Assembly: GCA_900596015.1 (NCBI GenBank)
Contig: UVIF01000001.1
Location: forward strand, 62,001 to 126,000
Reading direction: 5' to 3'
From: Pseudomonas viridiflava
GTDB taxonomy: Bacteria; Pseudomonadota; Gammaproteobacteria; Pseudomonadales; Pseudomonadaceae
DNA: 64,000 nt
Under the pieces are notes generated by a model that was not told the origin of the DNA, searched no databases, and worked only from the letters and a program-made list of their open reading frames with translations. The translations under genes were made by a program, and so were the position numbers. Positions 8,276 through 16,640 of this stretch are shown one piece after another (the first letter of the stretch is position 1; the number at the start of each line of letters is the position of its first letter).

Positions 8276-9193
8276 ATGAAAGACCTGCCACCAACCGCCA
8301 GCCTGCGCGCCTTCGAAGTGGCAACTCGGCATGCCACCTTCACCTCGGCCTCCGAAGAACTGCATGTAACCCAAAGCGCCGTCAGCCATCAACTCAGGCA
8401 CTTGGAGGATCTGTGGAGGTTGAAGCTGTTCGAACGGGGCAAGTCGCTCACCCTGACACCCGCCGGAGCGGCTCTGGCGCCCATCGTCCGTGGTTTTTTC
8501 GCGGACCTGGAGGCGATGCTCGCCGAGCTGAGGGAGCATAAGGGAAGAGTTCGGCTCAAGGTCAGCACCACCTACTCCTACGCACTGAAGTGGCTGCTGC
8601 CGCGATTGCCGAGTCTGGCCCAGCAGCACCCGGACATATTGGTGACGCTGGACACCACCGATACGGCAATCAAGTTCTCCGGCACCGACCCTGACGTTGC
8701 GATCCGCCTGGGCACCGGTAACTATCCCGGCCTTTATTCCGAGTTTCTGTTCCGCGAACATATCTTCCCCGTCGCCAGCCCTGCCTTGCTCGCGCGCTTC
8801 GGGCTGCCGCAGCACCCTGGCGAGCTGCTGCGCTACCCGCTGCTGACCCGTGACGGAAACGATCTGGTACCACGGTGGGAAGTGTGGTTCCAGCACGTCG
8901 GCCTGAGCATGTCCACACTCAAGGAAAATGTCCGGTTCGCCGACACCAACATGACCGTTGACGCTGCCCTGCTGGGACAAGGCATTGCTCTGGTTCGCAG
9001 CGGCCACGTCGAGTCACAGATCGCCGATGGCAGCCTCGTCAGGCTCTTCGGGGTGCCATTCCCATCGCCGGTGGCGTACTACTTCGTCTGCCCGAAAGGT
9101 ATCGAAACCCAACCCCACGTGGTTTCATTCCGGCAGTGGTTGAGCGAGCAGTCAACGCAAGCGCAACTGGCCTACGATCGTGATGTACCATGA
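8276..9193 (+). CDS. LysR-family regulator, GcvA-like
   Basis: A 305-residue LysR protein of the GcvA subgroup, recognisable from the opening LPPTASLRAFEVATRHATFTS, the recognition helix TQSAVSHQLRHLEDLW and the GcvA-type effector domain start RVRLKVSTTYSYALKWLLPRL. The ATG at 8276 matches the family N-terminus; another in-frame ATG 24 bp upstream is less likely. It is followed on the same strand by an EamA-type exporter whose promoter repeats the palindrome found in front of this gene, so it probably controls that exporter and itself. Confidence 0.92.
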   Translation: MKDLPPTASLRAFEVATRHATFTSASEELHVTQSAVSHQLRHLEDLWRLKLFERGKSLTLTPAGAALAPIVRGFFADLEAMLAELREHKGRVRLKVSTTYSYALKWLLPRLPSLAQQHPDILVTLDTTDTAIKFSGTDPDVAIRLGTGNYPGLYSEFLFREHIFPVASPALLARFGLPQHPGELLRYPLLTRDGNDLVPRWEVWFQHVGLSMSTLKENVRFADTNMTVDAALLGQGIALVRSGHVESQIADGSLVRLFGVPFPSPVAYYFVCPKGIETQPHVVSFRQWLSEQSTQAQLAYDRDVP

Positions 9194-9205
9194 GGTTTTG
9201 CTCAT
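9190..9205. promoter_or_regulatory. LysR operator candidate, copy 2 (ATGAG-N6-CTCAT)
   Basis: ATGAGGTTTTGCTCAT overlaps the stop codon of the LysR gene and lies about 56 bp before the EamA transporter start. The arms and 6-bp spacing are identical to the site at 8227-8242. With one further flanking base on each side the arms extend to CATGAG/CTCATG. Confidence 0.7.
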
Positions 9206-9261
9206 GACGCAATGAGCAGACTTCTCTGTTACATCCACTGATGGGCGGCCTAACATGGCGC

Positions 9262-10089
9262 ATGCCTATCTCCATCATCTCCCTCGTACTGTTCGCCGCC
9301 CTGCTGCATGCCGGTTGGAACGCGCTGTTGCGCGGCGGCCAAGACCGCCTGTGGTCCATGACCGTCATGTGCCTGGCCGTGGCGGTCACCTGCATCGCCC
9401 TGGCTTTGTTCATGGTCGCGCCAGCCCAGGCGAGTTGGCCGTATGCGGTGCTGTCGGGTGTGCTGCATGTGGGCTACAACCTGTTTCTGGTGCGCAGCTA
9501 CCGGGCGGGCGATCTTGGCCAGACCTATCCGGTAGCACGCGGCTCGTCGCCGATTCTGATTACCCTCGGCGCAGCCCTGTTCGCCGGAGAGCAGATCCAG
9601 GCCAGTGCCCTGGTGGGTATCTTTCTGGTCTCGGGCGGGATCATTCTACTGGCCTTCAGCAAGGGCAAACTTGCTGTGCCCAGCCTTCCCTACGCCTTGG
9701 GCACAGGCGCCTTCATCGCGGCCTACAGCGTCACCGATGGCATCGGCGCACGCCTGTCCGGCGCGCCCATGGCCTATACCGTATGGATGTGCGCACTGTG
9801 GGGTGTGCTGATGCCAGCGGTGTACATCGCACGTCGTGGCGCGCGCAGCCTGTTCGCCTGGCGGCCTGGAATGGCGACTGCTGCAGCCGGCGGACTGGTC
9901 TCGCTCCTGGCCTACGGTATCGTCATTTATGCCATGACCGATGCTCCCATGGGCATGGTCTCGGCACTGCGCGAAACCAGCGTCCTGTTTGCCGCGTTGA
10001 TCGGCTATTTTTTCCTCGGTGAAAGCCTGACCGTGCGTAAGGTGCTGGCGTGTACGGTGATCGCGTTGGGTACGGTGATCATCGGCTGA
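9262..10089 (+). CDS. EamA-family (DMT) inner-membrane exporter
   Basis: A 275-residue drug/metabolite transporter with ten hydrophobic segments arranged as two EamA repeats. The family hallmarks LLHAGWNALLRGG (TM1), YNLFLVRSYRAGDLGQTYPVARG (TM3-TM4) and the C-terminal VSALRETSVLFAALIGYFFLGE are all present. Members export amino acids or other metabolites. The ATG at 9262 gives the usual DMT N-terminus; a second in-frame ATG lies at 9241. It follows a LysR gene, shares an operator-like palindrome with it, and is convergent with another LysR gene 10 bp beyond its end. Confidence 0.88.
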   Translation: MPISIISLVLFAALLHAGWNALLRGGQDRLWSMTVMCLAVAVTCIALALFMVAPAQASWPYAVLSGVLHVGYNLFLVRSYRAGDLGQTYPVARGSSPILITLGAALFAGEQIQASALVGIFLVSGGIILLAFSKGKLAVPSLPYALGTGAFIAAYSVTDGIGARLSGAPMAYTVWMCALWGVLMPAVYIARRGARSLFAWRPGMATAAAGGLVSLLAYGIVIYAMTDAPMGMVSALRETSVLFAALIGYFFLGESLTVRKVLACTVIALGTVIIG

Positions 10090-10099
10090 GCGCGCCAGG

Positions 10100-11017
10100 T
10101 CAGCGCCCCTGTGCAGGCCCCTCGAATGGCAACAACTCCACCACCCAATCGATGAACACCCGCAACTTCAAACTGATGTGTCGGTTGGGCGGATAGGCGA
10201 TGTACATCGGCATGGTATCGAGCCGCCAGTCCTGAAACAGCGGAACGAGCTCGCCTCGGGCCAGTGGCGCCCTGGCCATGTACTCCGGTAGCCACAACAC
10301 CCCCATTCCGGCCAGGCCGGCAGCCAGGTAGGCGTTGCCGTCGTCGACCGAGAGCACTGGCTGGCCGCGTACCGTGATGCTCTCGGCGGCACGGTGCAGG
10401 GTGTAGGCCAGCGCCCTGCCCGTGCGCGCCCAGAGGAAACCAATCACGCGGTGCTGCGTGGCGTCGAGTTCGCTGGGATGTTGCGGCGTGCCGAGCCGAT
10501 GCAAATAACCAGGTGAGGCATAGACCCCCAGTTGCAGATCACCCAGGCGACGCGCCATCAGCGACTGATCGGTCAGCTCACCGCCGCGCACGACGCAGTC
10601 GACGTTCTCGCCGATGATATCGACCATGCGGTCGCTGACGCCCATGTCGATCTGGATATCCGGATAGCGCCGATGAAAGTCGGGCATGGCCGGCATCAGC
10701 ACATGGCTGGCGAACGGACTCGGCACGTCTACCCGCAGCCTGCCGCGCGGCGCGATCGCGGCGCTGGAAAGGCCGGTTTCGGCATCGTCCAGATCGGCCA
10801 GCAGGCGTATCACTCGCTCGTAGTAGACGGCACCGTCGGCGGTGACGTTGACCCTGCGCGTGGTGCGGTTCAGCAGCTTCACCCGCAGGCGCGCTTCGAG
10901 CTGCTGCACCAGTTGGGTCACCGTGGTCTTGCTCATGTGCAAGGTCTGCGCCGCGCGGGTGAAGCTGCCCGTCTCCACCACTCGCGCGAAGGCCTGCATG
11001 GCATCGAAACGGTCCAT
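10100..11017 (-). CDS. LysR-family transcriptional regulator
   Basis: A 305-residue LysR protein of the large CrgA/DmlR-like subgroup: MDRFDAMQAFARVVETGSFT, the helix AQTLHMSKTTVTQLVQQLEA and the link LLNRTTRRVNVTADGAVYYER. The start at 11017 follows a GAGGTG box; longer in-frame options run through the divergent promoter. It is divergent from the RidA-like gene, with a 19-bp palindrome in the spacer that is probably its operator, and it likely regulates that gene. Confidence 0.92.
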   Translation of the reverse strand: MDRFDAMQAFARVVETGSFTRAAQTLHMSKTTVTQLVQQLEARLRVKLLNRTTRRVNVTADGAVYYERVIRLLADLDDAETGLSSAAIAPRGRLRVDVPSPFASHVLMPAMPDFHRRYPDIQIDMGVSDRMVDIIGENVDCVVRGGELTDQSLMARRLGDLQLGVYASPGYLHRLGTPQHPSELDATQHRVIGFLWARTGRALAYTLHRAAESITVRGQPVLSVDDGNAYLAAGLAGMGVLWLPEYMARAPLARGELVPLFQDWRLDTMPMYIAYPPNRHISLKLRVFIDWVVELLPFEGPAQGR

Positions 11018-11041
11018 CGGCACCTCGTTTTGACTGGCCAT

Positions 11042-11060
11042 TGTTTGGGAAATCCAAACA
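11042..11060. promoter_or_regulatory. Palindromic LysR operator candidate
   Basis: TGTTTGG-GAAAT-CCAAACA is a perfect 7-bp inverted repeat with a 5-bp centre. It lies 25 bp upstream of the LysR start in the 142-bp spacer to the divergent RidA-family gene. Symmetry and place fit the autoregulatory LysR box (T-N11-A class). Confidence 0.65.
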
Positions 11061-11159
11061 GTTCTGGCCAGACTTGCCCGTTTATGCAGCCTTGGCAAGC
11101 ATCTACCGTGGCTGCTCGATAGATGACGGGGCACCCGACCCGCCCGAGGAGGCAATCCC

Positions 11160-11558
11160 ATGACTCAGCGTGACGTCGTTTTCCCAGCCGGCCGCCAGGC
11201 GCTTTACGAGCGCAACCGCTACTCCCCCGCCGTTCGCAGCAATGGCCTGCTGTTCGTCTCTGGCCAGGTCGGCAGCCGCGAGGACGGCTCGCCCGAGCCC
11301 GACCTGCGGGACCAGGTGCGGCTGGCATTCCAGAACCTCAACGGCGTATTGCAGGCAGCCGACTGCACGTTCGATGACGTGGTGGACGTCACGGTGTTCA
11401 TCGTCGATCCGCAGTCCAGATTCGAAACCATCTGGGAAGTGGTGCCCGAATACTGGGGACAGGCGCCCTTCCCGAACATCACCTGCGTGGGCGTTACCTG
11501 GCTGTATGGGTTCGATTTCGAGATCAAGGTGATAGCGAAGCTGCCGCAGCACAGTTGA
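11160..11558 (+). CDS. RidA/YER057c/UK114-family protein
   Basis: A 132-residue member of the Rid superfamily, small trimeric enzymes that hydrolyse reactive enamines and imines to ketoacids. The family pattern is clear: YSPAVRSNGLLFVSGQVGS, then QVRLAFQNLNGVLQAADCTFDDVVDVTVF. The C-terminal NITCVGVTWLYGFDFEIKVIA replaces the RidA consensus PARTCV...P with its catalytic Arg, so it belongs to a divergent Rid subfamily and may not act as a classical imine deaminase. A GAGGAGG box precedes the ATG. It is divergent from a LysR regulator. Confidence 0.88.
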   Translation: MTQRDVVFPAGRQALYERNRYSPAVRSNGLLFVSGQVGSREDGSPEPDLRDQVRLAFQNLNGVLQAADCTFDDVVDVTVFIVDPQSRFETIWEVVPEYWGQAPFPNITCVGVTWLYGFDFEIKVIAKLPQHS

Positions 11559-11714
11559 GTCGCCCGAAAACTCCACACGATTTCCACGACATGCTCGCAG
11601 ATGACCAGACAGTTCAGGCACAGTGCGCTCGGGTCTGGTCTACCATGGGACGGGCGCAGGCAATGCGCCAGTCGCAAAGCCGCACCCCTCCAATCATTCA
11701 CCCCAGAGCCCAGC

Positions 11715-12596
11715 ATGTTGATTTCCGCACTCCTCAACGGCCAGCCTTTACTGCTGGCAGAGCACCCCGAGCCAACGCTGCCTTGGTGGAGTTTCACCAA
11801 AACGGTGCTCGCCGCCACTGCACTGACCCTGGTGCGTGATGGGAGGCTGAACCTGGACGAGCCGCTGACGGGCCACGACTACACGTTGCGCCAGTTGCTG
11901 CGCCATGAGGCAGGATTGGCGGACTATGCCGAGCTGGCCGAATACCATACCGCTGTCGCCAACCGTGAGCCGGCCTGGTCGGCGCAAGAGATGCTGCAGC
12001 GCTTGCAGGCCGATCGGGTTCGCTACAGCCCTGGTGCGGGCTGGCGTTATTCCAACGTCGGTTACCTGATGGTGGCCAGGCTGATCGAAAGCACCACCCA
12101 CACGCCGCTGGCCGATGCGGTGCACGAGCACGTGCTGTTGCCATTGGGCATCACCGATGTGCGTTTCGCCGCCGCTCGAGCCGATCTGCAGCAAGCCTGC
12201 ACTGGCCCCGCCACCTACGACCCAGGCTGGGTGTATCACGGCTTGCTGATCGGCCCGCTGTCACAGGCCGTGCTGCTGCTCGACCGTCTGTTCAGCGAAC
12301 ACTTGCTGCCTGCCGACTTGCTGCAGGCGATGCAGGAAACACACACTCTGGGCGGCCCGATTGCCGGCAGACCCTGGCGGGCACCGGGCTATGCACTGGG
12401 GCTGATGCGCGGTCCGGTGGACGGCGGTCTGGTGTTGGCAGGGCATACCGGGTGCGGGCCCGGCAGCGTCGTCGCGGTGTACCGAGGCTGCCGGGGTGAC
12501 GTCTGCGCCAGTTATGCAGCGTTCGCCCAGGACACCAGCGAAGGCGAGGTCGAGGCCTGCGTCGTCGAGCACATCTGCCGCCATCTCAACGGCTGA
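11715..12596 (+). CDS. Serine hydrolase of the beta-lactamase/penicillin-binding family
   Basis: A 293-residue class C beta-lactamase-like serine hydrolase. The nucleophile motif SxxK is Ser26-Phe-Thr-Lys29 in WWSFTKTVLA, the second motif Tyr-x-Asn is in WRYSNVGYLM, and the third is an HTG triad in LAGHTGCGPGS. There is no signal peptide from the chosen start, so it is probably cytoplasmic and acts as an esterase or peptidase rather than a resistance enzyme. The upstream open frame lacks family similarity, hence the ATG at 11715. Substrate unknown. Confidence 0.83.
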   Translation: MLISALLNGQPLLLAEHPEPTLPWWSFTKTVLAATALTLVRDGRLNLDEPLTGHDYTLRQLLRHEAGLADYAELAEYHTAVANREPAWSAQEMLQRLQADRVRYSPGAGWRYSNVGYLMVARLIESTTHTPLADAVHEHVLLPLGITDVRFAAARADLQQACTGPATYDPGWVYHGLLIGPLSQAVLLLDRLFSEHLLPADLLQAMQETHTLGGPIAGRPWRAPGYALGLMRGPVDGGLVLAGHTGCGPGSVVAVYRGCRGDVCASYAAFAQDTSEGEVEACVVEHICRHLNG

Positions 12597-12632
12597 AGCG
12601 TGCCCGATCGACGCTCGGCGGCCCGCAGCTCT

Positions 12633-14141
12633 TCAGACCTCTTCGTCCTGAAAGGCCTCTTCGCGCTTCTTGCGAAACGCTGGCAGCACCATCATTACCA
12701 GCAAAATGGCCGACGCGGCGAACAGCACGGCACTGATGGGTCGCTCGATCAACACGGCGGGGTCGCCCTGGGAGATCAACAGCGCGCGGCGCAGGTTGGT
12801 CTCCAGCAGCGGCCCCAGCACGAAGCCGAGCAGCAGCGGCCCGGGCTCGCACTTGGCCTTGCGGAACAGATACCCCAGCAGACCGAAGATGATCACCAGG
12901 GCCACGTCGAAACCGCGGTTGTTCACGCTGTACACGCCGACGCAGCAGAACAGTAGGATGGCCGGGAACAACAGGCGGTACGGTACCCGCAGCAGGCGCA
13001 CCCAAAGGCCGATCAACGGCAGGTTGATGACCAACAGCATGACGTTGCCGATCCACATACTGGCGATCAGTCCCCAGAACAAAGCCGGTTGGTTGGTGAT
13101 GACCGACGGGCCGGGGGTAATGCCGTGGATCATCATGGCCCCGAGCATCATTGCCATGATCGAGTTGGACGGAATGCCCAGGGTCAGCAGCGGAATGAAC
13201 GAAGACTGCGCGCCGGCGTTGTTGGCGGCTTCCGGTGCGGCCACCCCTTCGACCAGCCCTGTGCCGAACTTCTCCGGGGTCTTCGACATCTTCTTTTCCA
13301 GGGAATAGGCACTGAAGGCGCTCAACGTTGCACCGCCGCCAGGCAGTACACCGAGAAACGTCCCCAACGCCGTGCCCCGCAACGTGGCCGGCCAGGCCCG
13401 GCGGAAATCCTCACGGGTGGGCCACAGGCGCGTGATCTTGCCGGCCAGTGACGTCTTGGCCTCGCCGGACTCCAGGTTGACTGCGATCTCGGCGATGCCG
13501 AACAGGCCGACCGCGATGACCACGAAATCGATACCGTCGTACAGATCGGTGCTGCCGAATGTCAGCCGGGTCGAACCGCTGCTCACGTCGATGCCGATCA
13601 TGCCCAGCAACAGGCCGATGCAGACCATGCCGACGGCCTTGATCACCGAGCCGCTGGCCAGGATGGTCGCCGCCAACAGCCCGAACACGGTCAACGCCAC
13701 ATACTCGGCAGGGCCGAACGACAGCGCGAACTTGGACAGCAGCGGCCCTGCAACGGCCAGGGCCACGGTCGCCACGGTCCCGGCGAAGAACGACGCCAGC
13801 GCTGCGGTGGCCAGTGCCGCGCCAGCCCTGCCCTGCTTGGCCATGGCATGGCCGTCCAGCGCCGTGACGACCGCCGAGGCTTCCCCCGGCAAATTGACCA
13901 GAATGGCTGTGGTCGAACCCCCGTATTGAGCGCCGTAGAAAATCCCTGCCAGCATGATCAGCGCAGCCAGCGGCGGCAGGAAGTAGGTGATCGGCAGCAG
14001 GATCGCCACGGTCGCTGTCGGGCCGATGCCCGGCAGGACGCCGATCAAGGTACCGAGCAGCGCACCGATCAGGCAGAACGCCAGGTTGGTCGGGCTCAAT
14101 GCTTCGGAAAAGCCCAGGTACAGCGCGTCGAACATGTCCAT
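12633..14141 (-). CDS. tctA: Tripartite tricarboxylate transporter, large membrane subunit TctA
   Basis: A 502-residue multi-spanning permease, the usual TctA length. Hallmarks are the N-terminal GTLIGVLPGIGPTATVAILL, FYGAQYGGSTTAILVNLPGE and the second repeat LGTFLGVLPGGGATLSAF followed by LGIPSNSIMAMM. Together with TctB and TctC it forms a secondary, binding-protein-dependent importer for carboxylates. It is the last gene of tctC-tctB-tctA; its ATG overlaps the tctB stop (TGATG). The neighbouring aldolase-like, dehydrogenase and CoA-transferase genes suggest that the imported acid is catabolised locally. Confidence 0.93.
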   Translation of the reverse strand: MDMFDALYLGFSEALSPTNLAFCLIGALLGTLIGVLPGIGPTATVAILLPITYFLPPLAALIMLAGIFYGAQYGGSTTAILVNLPGEASAVVTALDGHAMAKQGRAGAALATAALASFFAGTVATVALAVAGPLLSKFALSFGPAEYVALTVFGLLAATILASGSVIKAVGMVCIGLLLGMIGIDVSSGSTRLTFGSTDLYDGIDFVVIAVGLFGIAEIAVNLESGEAKTSLAGKITRLWPTREDFRRAWPATLRGTALGTFLGVLPGGGATLSAFSAYSLEKKMSKTPEKFGTGLVEGVAAPEAANNAGAQSSFIPLLTLGIPSNSIMAMMLGAMMIHGITPGPSVITNQPALFWGLIASMWIGNVMLLVINLPLIGLWVRLLRVPYRLLFPAILLFCCVGVYSVNNRGFDVALVIIFGLLGYLFRKAKCEPGPLLLGFVLGPLLETNLRRALLISQGDPAVLIERPISAVLFAASAILLVMMVLPAFRKKREEAFQDEEV

Positions 14142-14593
14142 CAGAAGGGCCCCACCGGCATTTGGACGTCGAGTCCGTAGATGAATACGAGCAGCCCGAA
14201 CAGGGTCAGCACGGTACTGGAGATGAGCACCTCGCGGACCCGCCACGCTTTGTCGGCCATGCTGCCGAAGATGATCAACCCTGCCGCGGCGATGACGAAC
14301 CCGGCCAGCTCGGCGGCCAGGGCGAACCCGCCCACCGCTGCCAGCAGGATCAACAGCGGTCGCAGCTTGACCGGGTCAATCGACTCCACCTGTTTGAACA
14401 AGCCCATCAGCCCCACGATCAAGCCGAGGACGATGATCAGCGAGCCGATCATCAGCGGCATGAACCCAGGCCCCATCATGGCGGCGCTGCCGGCCGGCAG
14501 GTCGCGCGTCGACCACAGCACCAGCGCGCCGAGGCCGATGAAGATCGCGCTGGCCAGCAGATCGGGGCGATTGCCCCGGGCGGTCATGCTCAT
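14141..14593 (-). CDS. tctB: Tripartite tricarboxylate transporter, small membrane subunit TctB
   Basis: A 150-residue protein with four hydrophobic segments and the TctB-typical first segment DLLASAIFIGLGALVLWSTR followed by GSAAMMGPGFMPLMIG. The start at 14593 was preferred because it forms an ATGA overlap with the tctC stop and follows a GGGTGA box; ATGs at 14602 and 14587 are possible. It is translationally coupled to both neighbours. TctB subunits are poorly conserved, so recognition leans on position and topology. Confidence 0.85.
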   Translation of the reverse strand: MSMTARGNRPDLLASAIFIGLGALVLWSTRDLPAGSAAMMGPGFMPLMIGSLIIVLGLIVGLMGLFKQVESIDPVKLRPLLILLAAVGGFALAAELAGFVIAAAGLIIFGSMADKAWRVREVLISSTVLTLFGLLVFIYGLDVQMPVGPF

Positions 14594-15543
14594 TTCACCC
14601 ATGGCGACGCGCTCCAGAGCTGCTGGAAGCGCTCCGTCTGCGCGGGCATCTGGGCCGCCCAGTCCTCACCGGAGAGGTAGGCGATCGGCAACGACAAGTC
14701 CTTGGCTTGCTTGAGAAAGGCCGGATCCTCGAGCACCTCCTTGACGGCCACGGACATGCGCGCGGCAATCTCCACCGGGACCTTGGCAGGCGCGGCAATG
14801 CCGCGCTCGGAGGTCATCACCAGGTCGACGCCCTGCTCCCTGGCCGTGGGCAGGTCGGGTTCCTGGGGCATGCGTTCGGCCGAAAACTGCGCCAGCACGC
14901 GGTACTTGGTGTCATCGCTGAGCTCGCTGATGTTCTGACCGGCCGCGCTGATGTGCCCGCCCATCAAGGCGGTGCTGGACTCCGATGCGCCACCGAAGGG
15001 AACGTGAGTCAGCTCGATGCCTGCGAGTTGGTCCAGTTGCACCATCATCAGGTGATCATCGGTGCCCACGCCCGAGGTGCCGACCGACAGCTTGCCGGGT
15101 GCAGCCTTGGCAGCCTGGATGAAATCGTTAAGGGTTTTGTAGGGCGAATCGTTGGGCACGGCGAGCACGGTGGGGTCGTCGACGATCCGTGCCACCGGGC
15201 GAATGGAGTCGGCCGCGTAGCCCACCTTGCGCTGCACCCGAGTGCTGAGAAAACCGGGGGTGTTGATGAACGCGAAAGTGTAGCCATCGGGCCGTGCCTT
15301 GCTCAGCGCGGTGTAGGCGATTTCTCCAGCGGCACCGGGCCGATTGACGATGACGACTTTCGCCCCGAGACGTTTTTCCAGGTACGGCTGCATAGTGCGC
15401 GCCATCACGTCGGTGCTGCCACCGGGCGCATAGGCCACGAGAAATTCGATTGGACGGTCTTCCGGCCAGGCCGCGTGAGCACTGAACGAGCTCAGGGCCA
15501 AACCCACAAGCGTTGCGGACAAAACGGATGTGCAGTGATTCAT
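14590..15543 (-). CDS. tctC: Tripartite tricarboxylate transporter, periplasmic binding protein TctC (Bug family)
   Basis: A 317-residue extracytoplasmic solute receptor. A Sec signal peptide ends near FSAHA|AWPEDRP. The Bug/TctC core follows: IEFLVAYAPGGSTDVMARTM, VIVNRPGAAGEIAYTALS and VGTSGVGTDDHLMMVQLDQ. It captures a carboxylate for the TctAB permease. The start at 15543 follows an AGAGGAA box and gives the signal peptide at the very N-terminus. First gene of the tct operon, presumably transcribed from a promoter within 15544-15717. Confidence 0.92.
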   Translation of the reverse strand: MNHCTSVLSATLVGLALSSFSAHAAWPEDRPIEFLVAYAPGGSTDVMARTMQPYLEKRLGAKVVIVNRPGAAGEIAYTALSKARPDGYTFAFINTPGFLSTRVQRKVGYAADSIRPVARIVDDPTVLAVPNDSPYKTLNDFIQAAKAAPGKLSVGTSGVGTDDHLMMVQLDQLAGIELTHVPFGGASESSTALMGGHISAAGQNISELSDDTKYRVLAQFSAERMPQEPDLPTAREQGVDLVMTSERGIAAPAKVPVEIAARMSVAVKEVLEDPAFLKQAKDLSLPIAYLSGEDWAAQMPAQTERFQQLWSASPWVK

Positions 15544-15717
15544 GAAGTGTTCCTCTGTTGTTTTTATGTGAGGCAACAAGCGTGTCAGGGGCGTATCTGT
15601 CAGCTTTTTCGGGTGATGCAAGTAGGTGAGGTTTCGAATCTAGCAGAATAGAACGCCATTTTAAAAGCGATTAATGAGTTGCGGACAGCCAGTGCTTCAC
15701 ACACATAGGCGCATGCA

Positions 15718-16401
15718 TCATGCCTGACCCGGCAGCACACAACCCTTGCCCTTGAGCGCCGCGATCACCCACGTGCGGTCATTGCTGCCCTGCGCGATCT
15801 GCTCCATCTGCTGGTGCTCGGCGGCGTACTTGGCCGCCGCCCGCGCGTAGACCTGCTCGACATGCTCGAAGGGCACGCACAGCAAGCCGTCTTCATCGCC
15901 GATCACCAGGTCGCCGGGCTCCACCACCATGCCGTCGATGGCGATCGGAACGTTGACCTCACCAGGGCCATCCTTGTATGGCCCACGGTGGGACACACCG
16001 GCTGCGAACAATGGAAAGTCGCCTGAGGCGATGTTGGCCGCATCACGAATGGCGCCATTGATGACGATCCCCGCCACGCCGCGCTTGATGGCGTAGGCCA
16101 CCATCATTTCGCCGATCAGCGCATTGGTCAGGTCGCCACCGGCGTCGACCACGATCACATCGCCCGGCTCGGCGATGTCCAGTGCGTAGTGCAGCATCAG
16201 GTTGTCGCCAGGCCGTGCCTTCACCGTCAATGCCGGGCCGGCGAGGACGCCTTGCCGATGCATGGGCCGCAGGCGGGCGCCACCCGCGGTCATGCGATTC
16301 ATCGAGTCGCTGACGTTGGCCACTGGAAGCTCGCGGAAGCGCTCGACCCATTGCGGGCTGACGCAGCGTGAACGTTGCACAACCTGAAAACCGATGCTCA
16401 T
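15718..16401 (-). CDS. RraA-family protein (HMG/CHA-aldolase-like)
   Basis: A 227-residue member of the RraA/4-hydroxy-4-methyl-2-oxoglutarate aldolase superfamily, often misannotated as dimethylmenaquinone methyltransferase. The signature is GEMMVAYAIKRGVAGIVING ending in Arg119-Asp120, the metal/pyruvate-binding pair of the HMG/CHA aldolases. The N-terminal ELPVANVSDSMNRM and GPALTVKARPGDNLM also fit. True HMG/CHA aldolases split a branched 2-oxo-dicarboxylate into pyruvate plus a second oxo-acid. Its place between tctCBA and a divergent 2-hydroxyacid dehydrogenase argues for a catabolic aldolase rather than the RNase E inhibitor RraA. Confidence 0.88.
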   Translation of the reverse strand: MSIGFQVVQRSRCVSPQWVERFRELPVANVSDSMNRMTAGGARLRPMHRQGVLAGPALTVKARPGDNLMLHYALDIAEPGDVIVVDAGGDLTNALIGEMMVAYAIKRGVAGIVINGAIRDAANIASGDFPLFAAGVSHRGPYKDGPGEVNVPIAIDGMVVEPGDLVIGDEDGLLCVPFEHVEQVYARAAAKYAAEHQQMEQIAQGSNDRTWVIAALKGKGCVLPGQA

Positions 16402-16640
16402 GTGACATACCTCTGCTTTTTGATGTTATTCGATGCCATCTACGTAAGTCTTTTTTTAGAATTGCATTTCATAATATACAACGCAACAGCAAATTTTCCT
16501 CGACCGACCTGAACATTGGGATTTTACAAACGGCTAATTGCAACGCCGTTTCATTATGTTAGATTCTGACTTTGCTTCTACCCAGGGCGCACGGCTGGTC
16601 GCGACCCGAACCACTTACCCATAAAAACAAGGTATTCACG
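16402..16640. promoter_or_regulatory. AT-rich divergent promoter region of the RraA-like and dehydrogenase genes
   Basis: This 239-bp spacer is much more AT-rich than its surroundings. It contains TTGC-N17-GCAA (within about 16462-16487) with TTTCATAATAT inside it, and a related TTTCATTATGT element near 16548. Such paired AT-rich near-palindromes are compatible with binding sites of the nearby IclR regulator, but no clean consensus can be drawn. No gene is seen here. Confidence 0.4.
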
